From DASXTB01 sp036505615 (GTDB taxonomy: Bacteria > Acidobacteriota > UBA6911 > JACQSX01): a DNA stretch of 17,475 nucleotides. Below the pieces are notes generated by a model, which saw only the letters and a program-made list of their open reading frames with translations, made no database searches and was not told where the DNA came from. Shown piece after piece: positions 8,878-15,847 of this stretch. The stretch is from NCBI GenBank assembly GCA_036505615.1, contig DASXTB010000351.1, positions 1-17,475 of the forward strand, in the 5' to 3' direction. A program made the position numbers and the translations under genes. How positions within the stretch are numbered: the first letter of the stretch is position 1; each line of letters begins with the position of its first letter.

Positions 8878-10124
8878 TTTGATTTTACCGGGACCATTGT
8901 CGAAGTAATGTTGCCTGAAATATCGCGTGCCACAAGCGTCAGCGTGGCGGTATTACCCAGGGGATCTGTGAAAATCTTAAATTGGCCATTCGCGTCGACC
9001 TCGGCGGGCTTGCCGTTGACGGTGAGTCGGACACCGGGTTCGGTCATGCCGATTAATTCGAAGATATCGCCCATCGCGACCCACTTGGTGACCACAAGTT
9101 TTATCGGCGTGCCGAAGTGTTTTTTCTCCGATGAAGAGAGGAAGAACTTGGAGGATCGTGCGTTGCTTTCCACTCCATTATCAGCTACCGAGTAAAGCTG
9201 CCAGTAATAGGTTCCGGCGCCCAGGTTATTCAGGCGAACACTGGTCGTCTTGACAACCTGATTGTAGCGGGCGCTGGAAAAAGTGGGTTGGTCGGAAACG
9301 CGCACCCGATACTGGTGAATTCCCGACACAGGTTTCCAGCTAAGTTCCACTTGTGCGGGCGTCTGTTTCACCAGTAGCGGATCGGAATCCTGAGGATGGA
9401 TGATTTCCGGGGACGCGGGAAGCTGAGCGACCTCGCTTGCGCCCGCAGACTTGGAGACGGCAAGATGTTCATTGGCGGCCAAAGTTATTATCTTCTTATC
9501 CTGCTTGTTCAGGACTGTCGCTCCTCCGGCGTAAACGTAGAACTCTGATTGGCCCGCATTCTTGTCCCTGCGGCCTCTCGCTTCCGTGTTTCCCTGCAGT
9601 TCCGCTTCTGCTTCCACCGTGCCCAACTTTACCGAGCTCTTCTTGTTAGTGCGCTCCGGCGTATTCATGTGCACTTCGCCGGAGGTGATCTCTCCTTTTA
9701 TCGAGTGGGCTTCGGTCTGTGGGTTCAGGTAACTCTCCGTCACAACATAGAGAGTATCCTCATGGACAATCACATTGGTTCCGTCAAAGTACATGATCTT
9801 GCAGTTGGCGCCCGGTCCCGTGGAGATCATATCGCCCACATTGAGCAGCTTGTCGCGCCGGGCCGCGGTCCAGTTGCTCTGATTGACCAGTTTGACACGA
9901 ACTTCTCCGTCAATGTCGACAAACCGGACCGGTCGGAGTTCGGAAGTCAAGCCCTTATCTCCAGCCTTCTCAGTTCTCTCGACAAAATAACGAAAGCCGT
10001 AGAAGGCGCCGCCTCCCAGAACGATCAGGAGCAGGATTAAACCCCAGAATTTGAGAGTTTGATAAGAGACAGTGATCCATTCGATCAGTCCCTCATCTCC
10101 CGTCCTGCGATTTCTTACGGCCAT
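8874..10124 (-). CDS. FecR-domain membrane protein with Fn3-like and Ig-like repeats
   Basis: The protein has 416 residues: a basic cytoplasmic N-terminus, one membrane helix (about 26-44), then a periplasmic region. Residues about 65-225 match the FecR fold (GEVRVKL, VGDMISTGPGANCKI, GEVHMNTP). About 255-330 look like a fibronectin-III-like module ending YYWQLYSVADNGVES. About 340-412 resemble a bacterial Ig-like module (TEPGVRLTVNGKPAEVDANG, ARDISGN). No sigma-factor gene is adjacent, so a classical FecI-FecR signalling role is unlikely. A structural or sensory role at the envelope fits better. It is the first gene of the elongasome operon. No strong Shine-Dalgarno precedes the ATG at 10122-10124, so the exact start is less certain. 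Confidence 0.82.
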   Translation of the reverse strand: MAVRNRRTGDEGLIEWITVSYQTLKFWGLILLLIVLGGGAFYGFRYFVERTEKAGDKGLTSELRPVRFVDIDGEVRVKLVNQSNWTAARRDKLLNVGDMISTGPGANCKIMYFDGTNVIVHEDTLYVVTESYLNPQTEAHSIKGEITSGEVHMNTPERTNKKSSVKLGTVEAEAELQGNTEARGRRDKNAGQSEFYVYAGGATVLNKQDKKIITLAANEHLAVSKSAGASEVAQLPASPEIIHPQDSDPLLVKQTPAQVELSWKPVSGIHQYRVRVSDQPTFSSARYNQVVKTTSVRLNNLGAGTYYWQLYSVADNGVESNARSSKFFLSSSEKKHFGTPIKLVVTKWVAMGDIFELIGMTEPGVRLTVNGKPAEVDANGQFKIFTDPLGNTATLTLVARDISGNITSTMVPVKSK

Positions 10125-10156
10125 AGGTCGCTTTTGCCTGAAAAGCTAAAGACTTA

Positions 10157-10185
10157 ACGCTAACACGGGCCTTTTCTACGTTCAA
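10157..10185 (-). promoter_or_regulatory. Possible sigma-70-type promoter of the fecR-mre operon
   Basis: Reading the minus strand, TTGAAC (10185-10180) is followed after exactly 17 nt by TAGCGT (10162-10157), about 32 nt before the fecR-like ATG. The -35 is reasonable but the -10 is poor (TA...T only). Location favours it, but this is a weak call. Confidence 0.3.
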
Positions 10186-10213
10186 CTACTGGGATCACAT
10201 TTCTATAATTGTT

Positions 10214-10328
10214 TGGACACGGATAACGCCGATGACACGGAAGGGCGTCTCTGCACCCCTGGGCAATCAAGCAGTTCCCAAAAAGTTGAAAGACGCCTCT
10301 CCGCTTCATCGGTTTCATCCGTGTTCCA
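10214..10328. repeat. Foldback element B between divergent promoters
   Basis: The left arm (10214-10250) contains ACACGGA/ACGCCGA/ACACGGA words at 9-nt spacing. The right arm (about 10291-10328) is a degraded complement with several mismatches. The 40-nt core shares CTGGG-AA and CCCAAAAAGT-like words with the core of element A, and the left arm is nearly identical to that of A up to AAGGGC. B is therefore a diverged copy of the same family. It lies between the fecR-operon start and the ppiD-like promoter, ending 11 nt before the -35 of the latter. Confidence 0.7.
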
Positions 10329-10339
10329 TTCATCGAAAT

Positions 10340-10368
10340 TGGACAGCGGCAGTGCCGTTTAATATAAT
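10340..10368 (+). promoter_or_regulatory. Sigma-70-type promoter of the PpiD-like gene
   Basis: TGGACA (10340-10345, 5/6 to the -35 consensus), a 17-nt spacer and a perfect TATAAT (10363-10368) predict a start near 10375. This leaves a 5' leader of about 29 nt containing GGAGGG. The in-frame TTG at 10368 falls in the -10 box, supporting the ATG at 10404 as the true start. Confidence 0.7.
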
Positions 10369-10403
10369 TGCTCTTTTTCTCAAATCCTTTGGAGGGTTCC
10401 TGG

Positions 10404-12320
10404 ATGCTGGACTTGATGCGGCGGGCGCGCAAGCAACTGAATTGGATCCTGTGGCTGGTGATTATCGGCTTGGGCGCAGGTATGGTGCTGCTTTTTGTGG
10501 ACCGGCCGGGACTTACACGCGGCCCGCTGGGCTACGAAGAAGTAGCCAATGTCGAGGGTAACCCCATCACAGCAAAAGAGTTTCGTCAGAGTTACTTGCG
10601 TCTCTACGATATCTATCGGCGGGCCTATAACCTCACTTCCAGCAATTCCGGGTTGCTTAAGGCGCTCGGGTTGGATAAACAGGTCCTTAACCAGCTGATC
10701 AGCACTGAGGTAATCTTGCTCGAAGCCTCCAAAATGGGGATCTCCGCAACAAACGACGAAGTGGCCGATGTTATTTACAAGATTCCTGCCTTTCAGGAGA
10801 ACGGCAATTTCGTCGGCTCAGCGCGATACGAGCAGATTCTGAAAGCGAACAACACCACACCGACCGAGTTTGAGGAAGGCATTCGCCGGGACATTATTCG
10901 AGAAAAGTTCCAAAGCATTATCACAGACAACCTGACGGTGACCCCTGAGGATGTGAAGCAGGAGTACGTCAATCGGAATCAGGAAGCGGTAATTCAGTTT
11001 GTCGCGATCGACCCGGCCGAGGTGGAAAAGAAACTGCAGCCGGCGGAAAGCGATTTGAAAGCCTACTTTGACCAGAACAAGGCGCGCTACCAGACGGGAG
11101 AGCAGCGCAAGATCGAAGCGATGATTTTCGATGTAGGACAACTGGCCTCGCAGACGAAGGTTTCCGAGGACGAATTAAGGCGCCGCTTCCAGGCCAATCC
11201 GGGAGAGGAGGAGGTACGCGCCAGCCATATCCTCTTTAAAGTTGAAGATCCGTCCAAAGAGGAGGAAGTAAGGAAGCAGGCCGCGCAGGTGCTGCAGGAA
11301 GCACGCAAGGGAGCCGACTTCGCCAAGCTGGCCGAAAAGTACACCCAGGACCCCAGCGGCAAGGGTTCGGGAGGAGATCTTGGATATTTCGGCCACGGAA
11401 AGATGGTGCCTGAGTTTGATAAGGCGGCCTTCTCTCTGCCGGTGGGCCGGATCAGCGATCTCGTCAAGACCCAGTATGGTTTCCACATCATCAAAGTGAC
11501 CGATAAAAGATTGCCGACTTTTGAGTCGAAGAGAACGGTGCTTGAGATTGAAGCGCGCCGAGAGCAGGCGGAGAAAATTGCCGGCCAGCAAGCCAATAAA
11601 GCATATGCGGAATTGATGGGCGGCAAGAAAGACTTCAATACTGTCGCCAAAGAATATGGAGCGGTGGCAGCTACAACCGCGTATTTCACGCAGACAGAGC
11701 CGATCCCGCAGCTTGCAACGCCGGCAGAGTTTTCCAGTCAGGTCTTCGAGATCAAGAAGAAAGGCGACCTGGGAAAACCCTTCAAAGCCTGGCGCGGCTG
11801 GTTTATCCCGCGGCTGGTAGACATCGAGCCGCCACGTCCTCCAGAGTTTGCAAGAGTGAAAGATAAAGTTCTGGCTGACTACAAGCGCGACAAAGCGCAG
11901 GAGGCCTCCAAGCAACAGGCATTCGATCTCGCCAAGGCCGCCAAAGACGGCAATCTCGAAGCGGCTGCAAAGAAATTCAACCTGAGCGTCACGACGACCA
12001 AGCCTTTCAAGAGAGACGGGTCGCCGGACCCGGCGCTGGGCGCCAGCCCGGAGGTTGCTTCGAAGGCGTTCTCGATGAAACCCGGTGAAGTTTCGCAACC
12101 CATTCAGTCCGGGCCGAAATTCGTGGTGTTCAAGCTGAAGGAGAAGACGCAGGTAGACATGGCCAAATTAGAAACCGATAGGGAAAACCTGCGCCAGACC
12201 CTGATCAATCAAAAGAAGAACTCTTTTTTTGGCAGCTATGTTTCGAGCTTGGTGGAGAAGCGCAGGGCGGAAAACAAAATCACCATCAATCAGCCGCTGA
12301 TCGACCAGATTGTAGGCTAG
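10404..12320 (+). CDS. PpiD/SurA-type membrane-anchored peptidyl-prolyl isomerase
   Basis: The protein has 638 residues from the ATG at 10404, with GGAGGG 7 nt upstream. It has a basic N-terminus and one membrane anchor (about 13-32), then a SurA_N/PpiD-type chaperone domain (about 45-210). A complete parvulin domain follows (about 270-369) with VRASHILFK (His275), GSGGDLGYFGHGKMVPEF and YGFHIIKVTDKR (His361). The C-terminal third contains charged helices and one or two degenerate parvulin-like segments, including FSMKPGEVSQPIQSGPKFVVFKL. The architecture matches PpiD, a periplasm-facing foldase at the inner membrane that assists proteins leaving the Sec translocon. PpiD is usually about 620 residues. 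The name is by architecture; orthology to E. coli ppiD is not shown, so I give no symbol. It is divergent from the elongasome operon. Confidence 0.9.
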   Translation: MLDLMRRARKQLNWILWLVIIGLGAGMVLLFVDRPGLTRGPLGYEEVANVEGNPITAKEFRQSYLRLYDIYRRAYNLTSSNSGLLKALGLDKQVLNQLISTEVILLEASKMGISATNDEVADVIYKIPAFQENGNFVGSARYEQILKANNTTPTEFEEGIRRDIIREKFQSIITDNLTVTPEDVKQEYVNRNQEAVIQFVAIDPAEVEKKLQPAESDLKAYFDQNKARYQTGEQRKIEAMIFDVGQLASQTKVSEDELRRRFQANPGEEEVRASHILFKVEDPSKEEEVRKQAAQVLQEARKGADFAKLAEKYTQDPSGKGSGGDLGYFGHGKMVPEFDKAAFSLPVGRISDLVKTQYGFHIIKVTDKRLPTFESKRTVLEIEARREQAEKIAGQQANKAYAELMGGKKDFNTVAKEYGAVAATTAYFTQTEPIPQLATPAEFSSQVFEIKKKGDLGKPFKAWRGWFIPRLVDIEPPRPPEFARVKDKVLADYKRDKAQEASKQQAFDLAKAAKDGNLEAAAKKFNLSVTTTKPFKRDGSPDPALGASPEVASKAFSMKPGEVSQPIQSGPKFVVFKLKEKTQVDMAKLETDRENLRQTLINQKKNSFFGSYVSSLVEKRRAENKITINQPLIDQIVG

Positions 12321-12489
12321 GAATTAAGAGTTAAGAATTAAGAATGAAGAATGAAGAATGAAGAATGAAGAAACCGAGAATTGAATGATAAGCTCAAAGC
12401 TTGGAGAGCCGAAAAAAGAATGTGATCTGCATAAATTCGTAATTCTTCATTCTTCATTCTTAATTCTTCATTCTTAATTCTTCATTCTG
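12321..12489. repeat. Foldback element E: inverted (GAATGAA)n heptamer arrays before tRNA-Ala
   Basis: Seven uninterrupted heptamers (GAATTAA, GAGTTAA, GAATTAA, GAATGAA x4; 12321-12369) start at the base after the ppiD-like stop. Eight complementary heptamers (AATTCGT to CATTCTG; 12434-12489) end 6 nt before the tRNA. The core is 64 nt of unique sequence. In RNA the arms form a long A/U-rich hairpin, which could terminate or process the upstream transcript. Confidence 0.85.
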
Positions 12490-12495
12490 ACCCGT

Positions 12496-12571
12496 GGGGC
12501 AGTAGCTCAGTTGGTAGAGTACCTGAATGGCATTCAGGGGGTCGTGGGTTCGAGTCCCATCTGCTCCACCA
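12496..12571 (+). tRNA. tRNA-Ala (anticodon GGC), CCA encoded
   Basis: This is a 76-nt cloverleaf. The acceptor GGGGCAG (12496-12502) pairs with CTGCTCC (12561-12567), including the G3:U70 wobble pair that identifies alanine tRNAs. The anticodon stem CCTGA/TCAGG encloses the loop ATGGCAT, giving anticodon GGC. The T-loop GGTTCGAGTCC is present, and the 3' ACCA is encoded at 12568-12571. No promoter is evident in the 6 nt between repeat E and the 5' end, so the tRNA is probably transcribed through E. Confidence 0.97.
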
Positions 12572-12655
12572 GATCATCTTCACACTTCAAACCTCAGCCC
12601 AGTTCTCTTTGCATAAAAATGGGTTGGCGAGTTGACTATGTTGGTGCACCGCTCC
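12572..12655. other. Short non-coding stretch after tRNA-Ala
   Basis: I see no gene, terminator with U-tract, or repeat here. The rest of the gap up to the SRPBCC gene is taken by elements F (12656-12831) and G (12852-13048). Confidence 0.5.
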
Positions 12656-12831
12656 GAAGCTGTGAAAAAATCAGAACCGCGCCCGTCAGGGCGCGCGCGG
12701 AAAATCCAACGAGGTTCGCCGAAATTTCTCTAAGTTGCTATTGGTTAAGAGTAATTTTGAGGCGTCGAGGCATTAACAGATATTCTCTCCGCGCGCCCTC
12801 ACGGGCGCGGTTCTGATTTTTTCACAGCTTC
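12656..12831. repeat. Foldback element F (44-46-bp GC-rich arms)
   Basis: The left arm 12656-12701 and right arm 12788-12831 are reverse complements except for one substitution and a 2-nt indel. Each has an outer GAAGCTGTGAAAAAATCAG part and an inner part that is itself palindromic (CGCGCCCGTCAGGGCGCG). The core of about 86 nt is AT-richer and has no open frame of note. A related single arm lies at 728-769. Confidence 0.82.
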
Positions 12832-12851
12832 TCCCTTACGGGCGTGTTGCT

Positions 12852-13048
12852 CAAATCCGAGCGCGAGCGTCAGCGAGCGTGGAGATAGACGTACGTTATC
12901 TGCACCACATCAAAGAAGCTGCAAAAGTCAGGCAGCGTGGACAACGATGCATCAGCCGCCGAGCTTTGCTCTGCACATTGGGGCCAGAAACTGGGTGCTA
13001 TGCTTCCACATGGATCTCCACGCTCGCTGACGCTCGCGCTCGGACTTG
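12852..13048. repeat. Foldback element G (34-bp arms, CGAGCGT words)
   Basis: The arms 12852-12885 and 13015-13048 are reverse complements at 33 of 34 positions, around a 129-nt core. Each arm contains two GCGAGCGT words 10 nt apart. The element ends 54 nt before the SRPBCC-protein start, so its right arm lies in or next to that gene's promoter region. The core shows no convincing gene. Confidence 0.82.
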
Positions 13049-13102
13049 GGGCCGGCTGCAGGCCAATTCGATATATACTTGGCGCCATCCGAGGAGGCAG
13101 AG

Positions 13103-13648
13103 ATGGTCACTGCAAATTTTGTCAGGACGCTGTTTCTCGTGCTCTTGTTTGTGGCGGGCTCGAGCGGGGGCAACGCGGAGATTATCGATTCTGCGTCCAA
13201 TGGCTTCACAGTGAAGACCAAGGTCGAGATTTCGGCGCCCCCAGCCAAGGTCTATAGCGCGCTGGTGTCGGAGGTGGGAAGGTGGTGGGATTCGGCTCAC
13301 ACGTTCTCGCGCGATTCGCGAAATCTCTATATTGAAGGAAAGGCCGGCGGTTGCTTCTGCGAACGCTTGTCTACGGGAGGCGGAGTGCATCACATGACGG
13401 TAGTATTTGCGGCTCCAGAAAAACTTCTTCGCATGACCGGAGGCATCGGACCTCTTCAAGAGTTGGCAGTGACTGCAAGCATGACATGGAAGCTTTCGCA
13501 GACGGAGAAGGGAACAGATTTGGAAGCCAGCTACAGGGTTGGAGGCTACCATCCCGCGGGCCTGGATAAATTGGCGCCTGCCGTGGATTCCGTTTTCGTT
13601 GCGCAAGTGCTGCGGTTGAAGAACTACATCGAAACCGGAAAGCCGTAG
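13103..13648 (+). CDS. Secreted SRPBCC-fold (polyketide cyclase/START-like) protein
   Basis: The protein has 181 residues. I chose the ATG at 13103 because it has a GAGGAGG ribosome-binding site 5 nt upstream and begins with a signal peptide (MVTANFVRTLFLVLLFVAG, probable cleavage after the Ala in GGNA, about residue 25). Starting at the upstream in-frame TTG (13046) would hide the signal. The mature part follows the SRPBCC pattern: FTVKTKVEISAPPAKVYSAL at the start (strand, then helix), central beta strands, and a C-terminal helix (LDKLAPAVDSVFVAQVLRL). Such domains bind hydrophobic ligands; a secreted version is less usual and its ligand is unknown. It converges on the MFS gene. Confidence 0.8.
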   Translation: MVTANFVRTLFLVLLFVAGSSGGNAEIIDSASNGFTVKTKVEISAPPAKVYSALVSEVGRWWDSAHTFSRDSRNLYIEGKAGGCFCERLSTGGGVHHMTVVFAAPEKLLRMTGGIGPLQELAVTASMTWKLSQTEKGTDLEASYRVGGYHPAGLDKLAPAVDSVFVAQVLRLKNYIETGKP

Positions 13649-13652
13649 TTAA

Positions 13653-13805
13653 TAGGACACGGATAACACGGAAGACACGGATCATCGAACGTGGCTGCAA
13701 GGGCGACGCGTGGGTTAAGTTGAAGAATTGGTGGCAGTTCTCATAGGAGTGTTGCCCTTGCAGCCACGTTCGATAATCCGTGTCTTCCGTGTTATCCGTG
13801 TCCTA
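13653..13805. repeat. Foldback element C between convergent genes (52-bp arms)
   Basis: The arms 13653-13704 and 13754-13805 are reverse complements at 51 of 52 positions, around a 49-nt core. The outer half of each arm has ACACGGA words at 9-nt spacing (linkers TA, AG, TC). The inner half (ATCGAACGTGGCTGCAAGGG) is a unique sequence duplicated in inverse orientation. The core is unlike those of A and B. The element starts 4 nt after the SRPBCC stop, and its last three bases are the MFS stop codon. It would form a bidirectional hairpin. Confidence 0.85.
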
Positions 13806-15035
13806 AGATTCCGGTTTCAGTGTCGGCACCAGGAAAAGATAAGCCATCATACCGAACACAAGCACTGCCGACACCAGCAGGAAAGAAGAGATGTAGGAAT
13901 GGGTTTGGGCGATTAACAGGCCTGTAATCGCCGGGGCCAGTACGCCTCCGATGTTGCCGGCAAAGTTCTGCACGCCGGTCCACAAGGCCACTTCGTGGTC
14001 GGGTGCGCATACCTTTGGAATCACCAGCAGATTTCCGCAAACCAGTCCGGAAAGAGAAGCCCCCAGTAGAAATGCGATCGACGCTGCCTGCGAATCCACC
14101 AGTGCTGCCGGAATTACCAGAAGGCCTATTCCCAGACCTGCCGCGATCATTCCTTTAGTGACACGCGAGAAATCCCAGCCGCGCCGCACCAGCACTCCGG
14201 CGCCCCAGCCGCCGAGAGCCTCGGCCAGCGCAAACACCAGATAAGGAATAGATCCGAAGATGCCGAACTTGACCATGGAGACGTGGCGTACCGAATAGAG
14301 ATAGCTCGGAAGCCAAGATATGATGAAGTACCAGAAGTAATCCCAACAGAAGAAACCCAGCGAGATCCCGAGCAGCGTGCGGTTTGTGAGCAACGATTTC
14401 CAGTTTACAGCCGGCACGGGAGATATTGCTCTGCCTCGCCGCGACGGGTACAACCACAACCAGGGAATGAGCCAAATCAGGCCGGCCAGGCCGGTTCTGA
14501 AAAAGAGACTGCGCCACCCGAAACGGAACAGCAGCCAAACGTCTATTGCGGTTCCGGTGGCCAAGCCCAGCTTGGCCCCCAGGTCAAAGAATCCGGACGG
14601 CCAGGCGCTTTCTTCGCCCTTGAAGTGGAGGCTGACCACCTTCATGCCTCCGGGCAGATAAACTGATTCACCCAGTCCCAGCAACACGCGGAATAACAGA
14701 AGGCTCAGCAGGCCCGTTGCCAACCCTGTACCGGCCGCCGATAGTGACCACAGGGCAAAGGCCCCGGCGTAAAGCCACTTGATGTTGTAGCGGTCCACCA
14801 TCCATCCCATGGGAATTTGCATGGGGGCATAGGTCCAGAAAAATGCCGACAGCAGGATACCCTGTTCGAATGGACCGAAGCCCAGGTCTTTGCTGATTAC
14901 AGGAAGCGCCACAGCCAAGCTGCCACGGTCGAGGTAATTGATGAACGTCGCAGCGGCCAGCAGAGTAACCAGCGTCCAGCGTCGCGTGCCGGTAGCAATT
15001 CCCGCACTGATGGGTTGCACTTCTGTTGCGGTCAA
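13803..15035 (-). CDS. MFS transporter, anion:cation symporter family (sugar-acid type)
   Basis: The protein has 410 residues and about 12 membrane segments. FINYLDRGSLAVALP (31-45), at the end of helix 1, is characteristic of the anion:cation symporter family (hexuronate, glucarate, galactonate and related organic-anion importers). MFS motif A is present as GWMVDRYNIKW (77-87), and RVLLGLGESVYLPGG lies in helix 4. It probably imports a carboxylated sugar or similar anion with protons; the substrate cannot be told from sequence. The start is TTG (15033-15035) with AAGGAG 4 nt upstream; no ATG or GTG nearby fits as well. The TAG stop lies inside foldback element C. No catabolic genes are adjacent. 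Confidence 0.9.
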   Translation of the reverse strand: MTATEVQPISAGIATGTRRWTLVTLLAAATFINYLDRGSLAVALPVISKDLGFGPFEQGILLSAFFWTYAPMQIPMGWMVDRYNIKWLYAGAFALWSLSAAGTGLATGLLSLLLFRVLLGLGESVYLPGGMKVVSLHFKGEESAWPSGFFDLGAKLGLATGTAIDVWLLFRFGWRSLFFRTGLAGLIWLIPWLWLYPSRRGRAISPVPAVNWKSLLTNRTLLGISLGFFCWDYFWYFIISWLPSYLYSVRHVSMVKFGIFGSIPYLVFALAEALGGWGAGVLVRRGWDFSRVTKGMIAAGLGIGLLVIPAALVDSQAASIAFLLGASLSGLVCGNLLVIPKVCAPDHEVALWTGVQNFAGNIGGVLAPAITGLLIAQTHSYISSFLLVSAVLVFGMMAYLFLVPTLKPES

Positions 15036-15135
15036 CAGTCTCCTTAGGACTTGGCTGTCAGAAATCTCCGGTAGTGAAGAGTAACATAAGGAATGTCAAA
15101 GTGCAGAAGGATGCAGTAGAGCTTATAAATTGGCC

Positions 15136-15758
15136 CTGATGGTTTTTCAATAAATTCAATAAATAAGATGGAATTTCAGACCCGAAGGGCCGCCATTGGG
15201 TAGGCCCGGCCGTGAGGCCGGGAAAAAAAAAAATATGAAATCAGAGCGCCGAAGGCGCGACGCTTAGCCAAGCAATTCCCTGTGTTGCGCCCAATATTGC
15301 AAATATCGGGTGCCGCGCCTTCGGCGCTCCGGTTCTTTTTCAATCATGATCCCGGCCTTACGGCCGGATTATTCAGAAATTTGTTGCTTTAATGGTGCGG
15401 ATGCACTTGCCGTCCCGCCAGGCGGGACGGCCCGAAAATAGCCCAGCACTTCAGTGCTGGGATTGAGGGTTAACGCCAAACACACCAACCCAAAGGAGTC
15501 CACAAAAAGCGTGGACTACCTATAAGGGACGGCTGATTCAGTCGTCCCTAACGGGACTGTTATCCAAATAGAGTGTGGTGGCCTCCGATTCCCAGCAGTG
15601 AACTGCTGGGCTATTATCACGCCGTCCCTACGGGACGAAAACTGCCCACGATTCTCCAACACGAAAAAATTTATGAATAATCCGGCCTTACGGACGGGCC
15701 TACCCAATGGCGGCCCTGCGGGCCTCGAACTACACGTTATTCTTTCAAAAACCATCAG
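15136..15758. repeat. Nested multi-level palindrome (REP-like nest)
   Basis: At least four pairs of inverted arms lie inside one another: 15136-15147 with 15747-15758 (12/12), 15187-15221 with 15682-15716 (33/35), 15364-15380 with 15669-15685 (16/17) and 15440-15462 with 15590-15612 (about 20/23). At the centre is a GGGACGGCTGA-TCAGTCGTCCC hairpin (15526-15548). Many arms are themselves hairpins, such as CCCGGCC-GTGA-GGCCGGG (15205-15222), CCGTCCCGCC-A-GGCGGGACGG (15410-15430), CCCAGCACTTCAGTGCTGGG (15442-15461), AGTCCAC...GTGGACT (15497-15517), CCCAGCAGTGAACTGCTGGG (15591-15610) and CGTCCCTACGGGACG (15623-15637). No credible gene is present. The stretch 15036-15135 shows no feature. Confidence 0.8.
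15244..15329. repeat. Perfect 16-bp inverted repeat inside the nest
   Basis: The arms 15244-15259 (GAGCGCCGAAGGCGCG) and 15314-15329 are perfect reverse complements, and each is a mini-hairpin around GAA or TTC. It lies within a roughly 140-nt segment (15223-15363) present only in the left half of the nest, flanked on both sides by GGCC-type palindromes, so it looks like a later insertion. Confidence 0.7.
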
Positions 15759-15816
15759 CGGCGCTATTGGAGAGACGCCCCGTGGGCCGGCTTCCGCACG
15801 ATGAAAGATTGCCCGG

Positions 15817-15838
15817 GAGACGGCCCACCGGCCGTCTC
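15817..15838. repeat. REP-like hairpin GAGACGGCC-CACC-GGCCGTCTC
   Basis: This is a perfect 9-bp stem with a 4-nt loop. The stem is identical to the hairpin at 572-593, about 15 kb away, while the loop differs (CACC against CTCA). Both are followed by TCC. Confidence 0.65.
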
Positions 15839-15847
15839 TCCAACATG

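Noticed and set aside
11175..12098. 307-codon open frame on the minus strand
   Set aside because: Antisense to the PpiD-like gene, low-complexity Leu/Arg/Phe-rich, without a ribosome-binding site.
12511..12816. 101-codon open frame starting inside the tRNA
   Set aside because: It begins in the tRNA D-arm and runs into foldback F; no coding evidence.
13046..13079. Promoter for the SRPBCC gene (TTGGGG with TATACT)
   Set aside because: The TATACT-like box is acceptable but the candidate -35 is about 22 nt away, too far for a standard promoter, so it is not listed.
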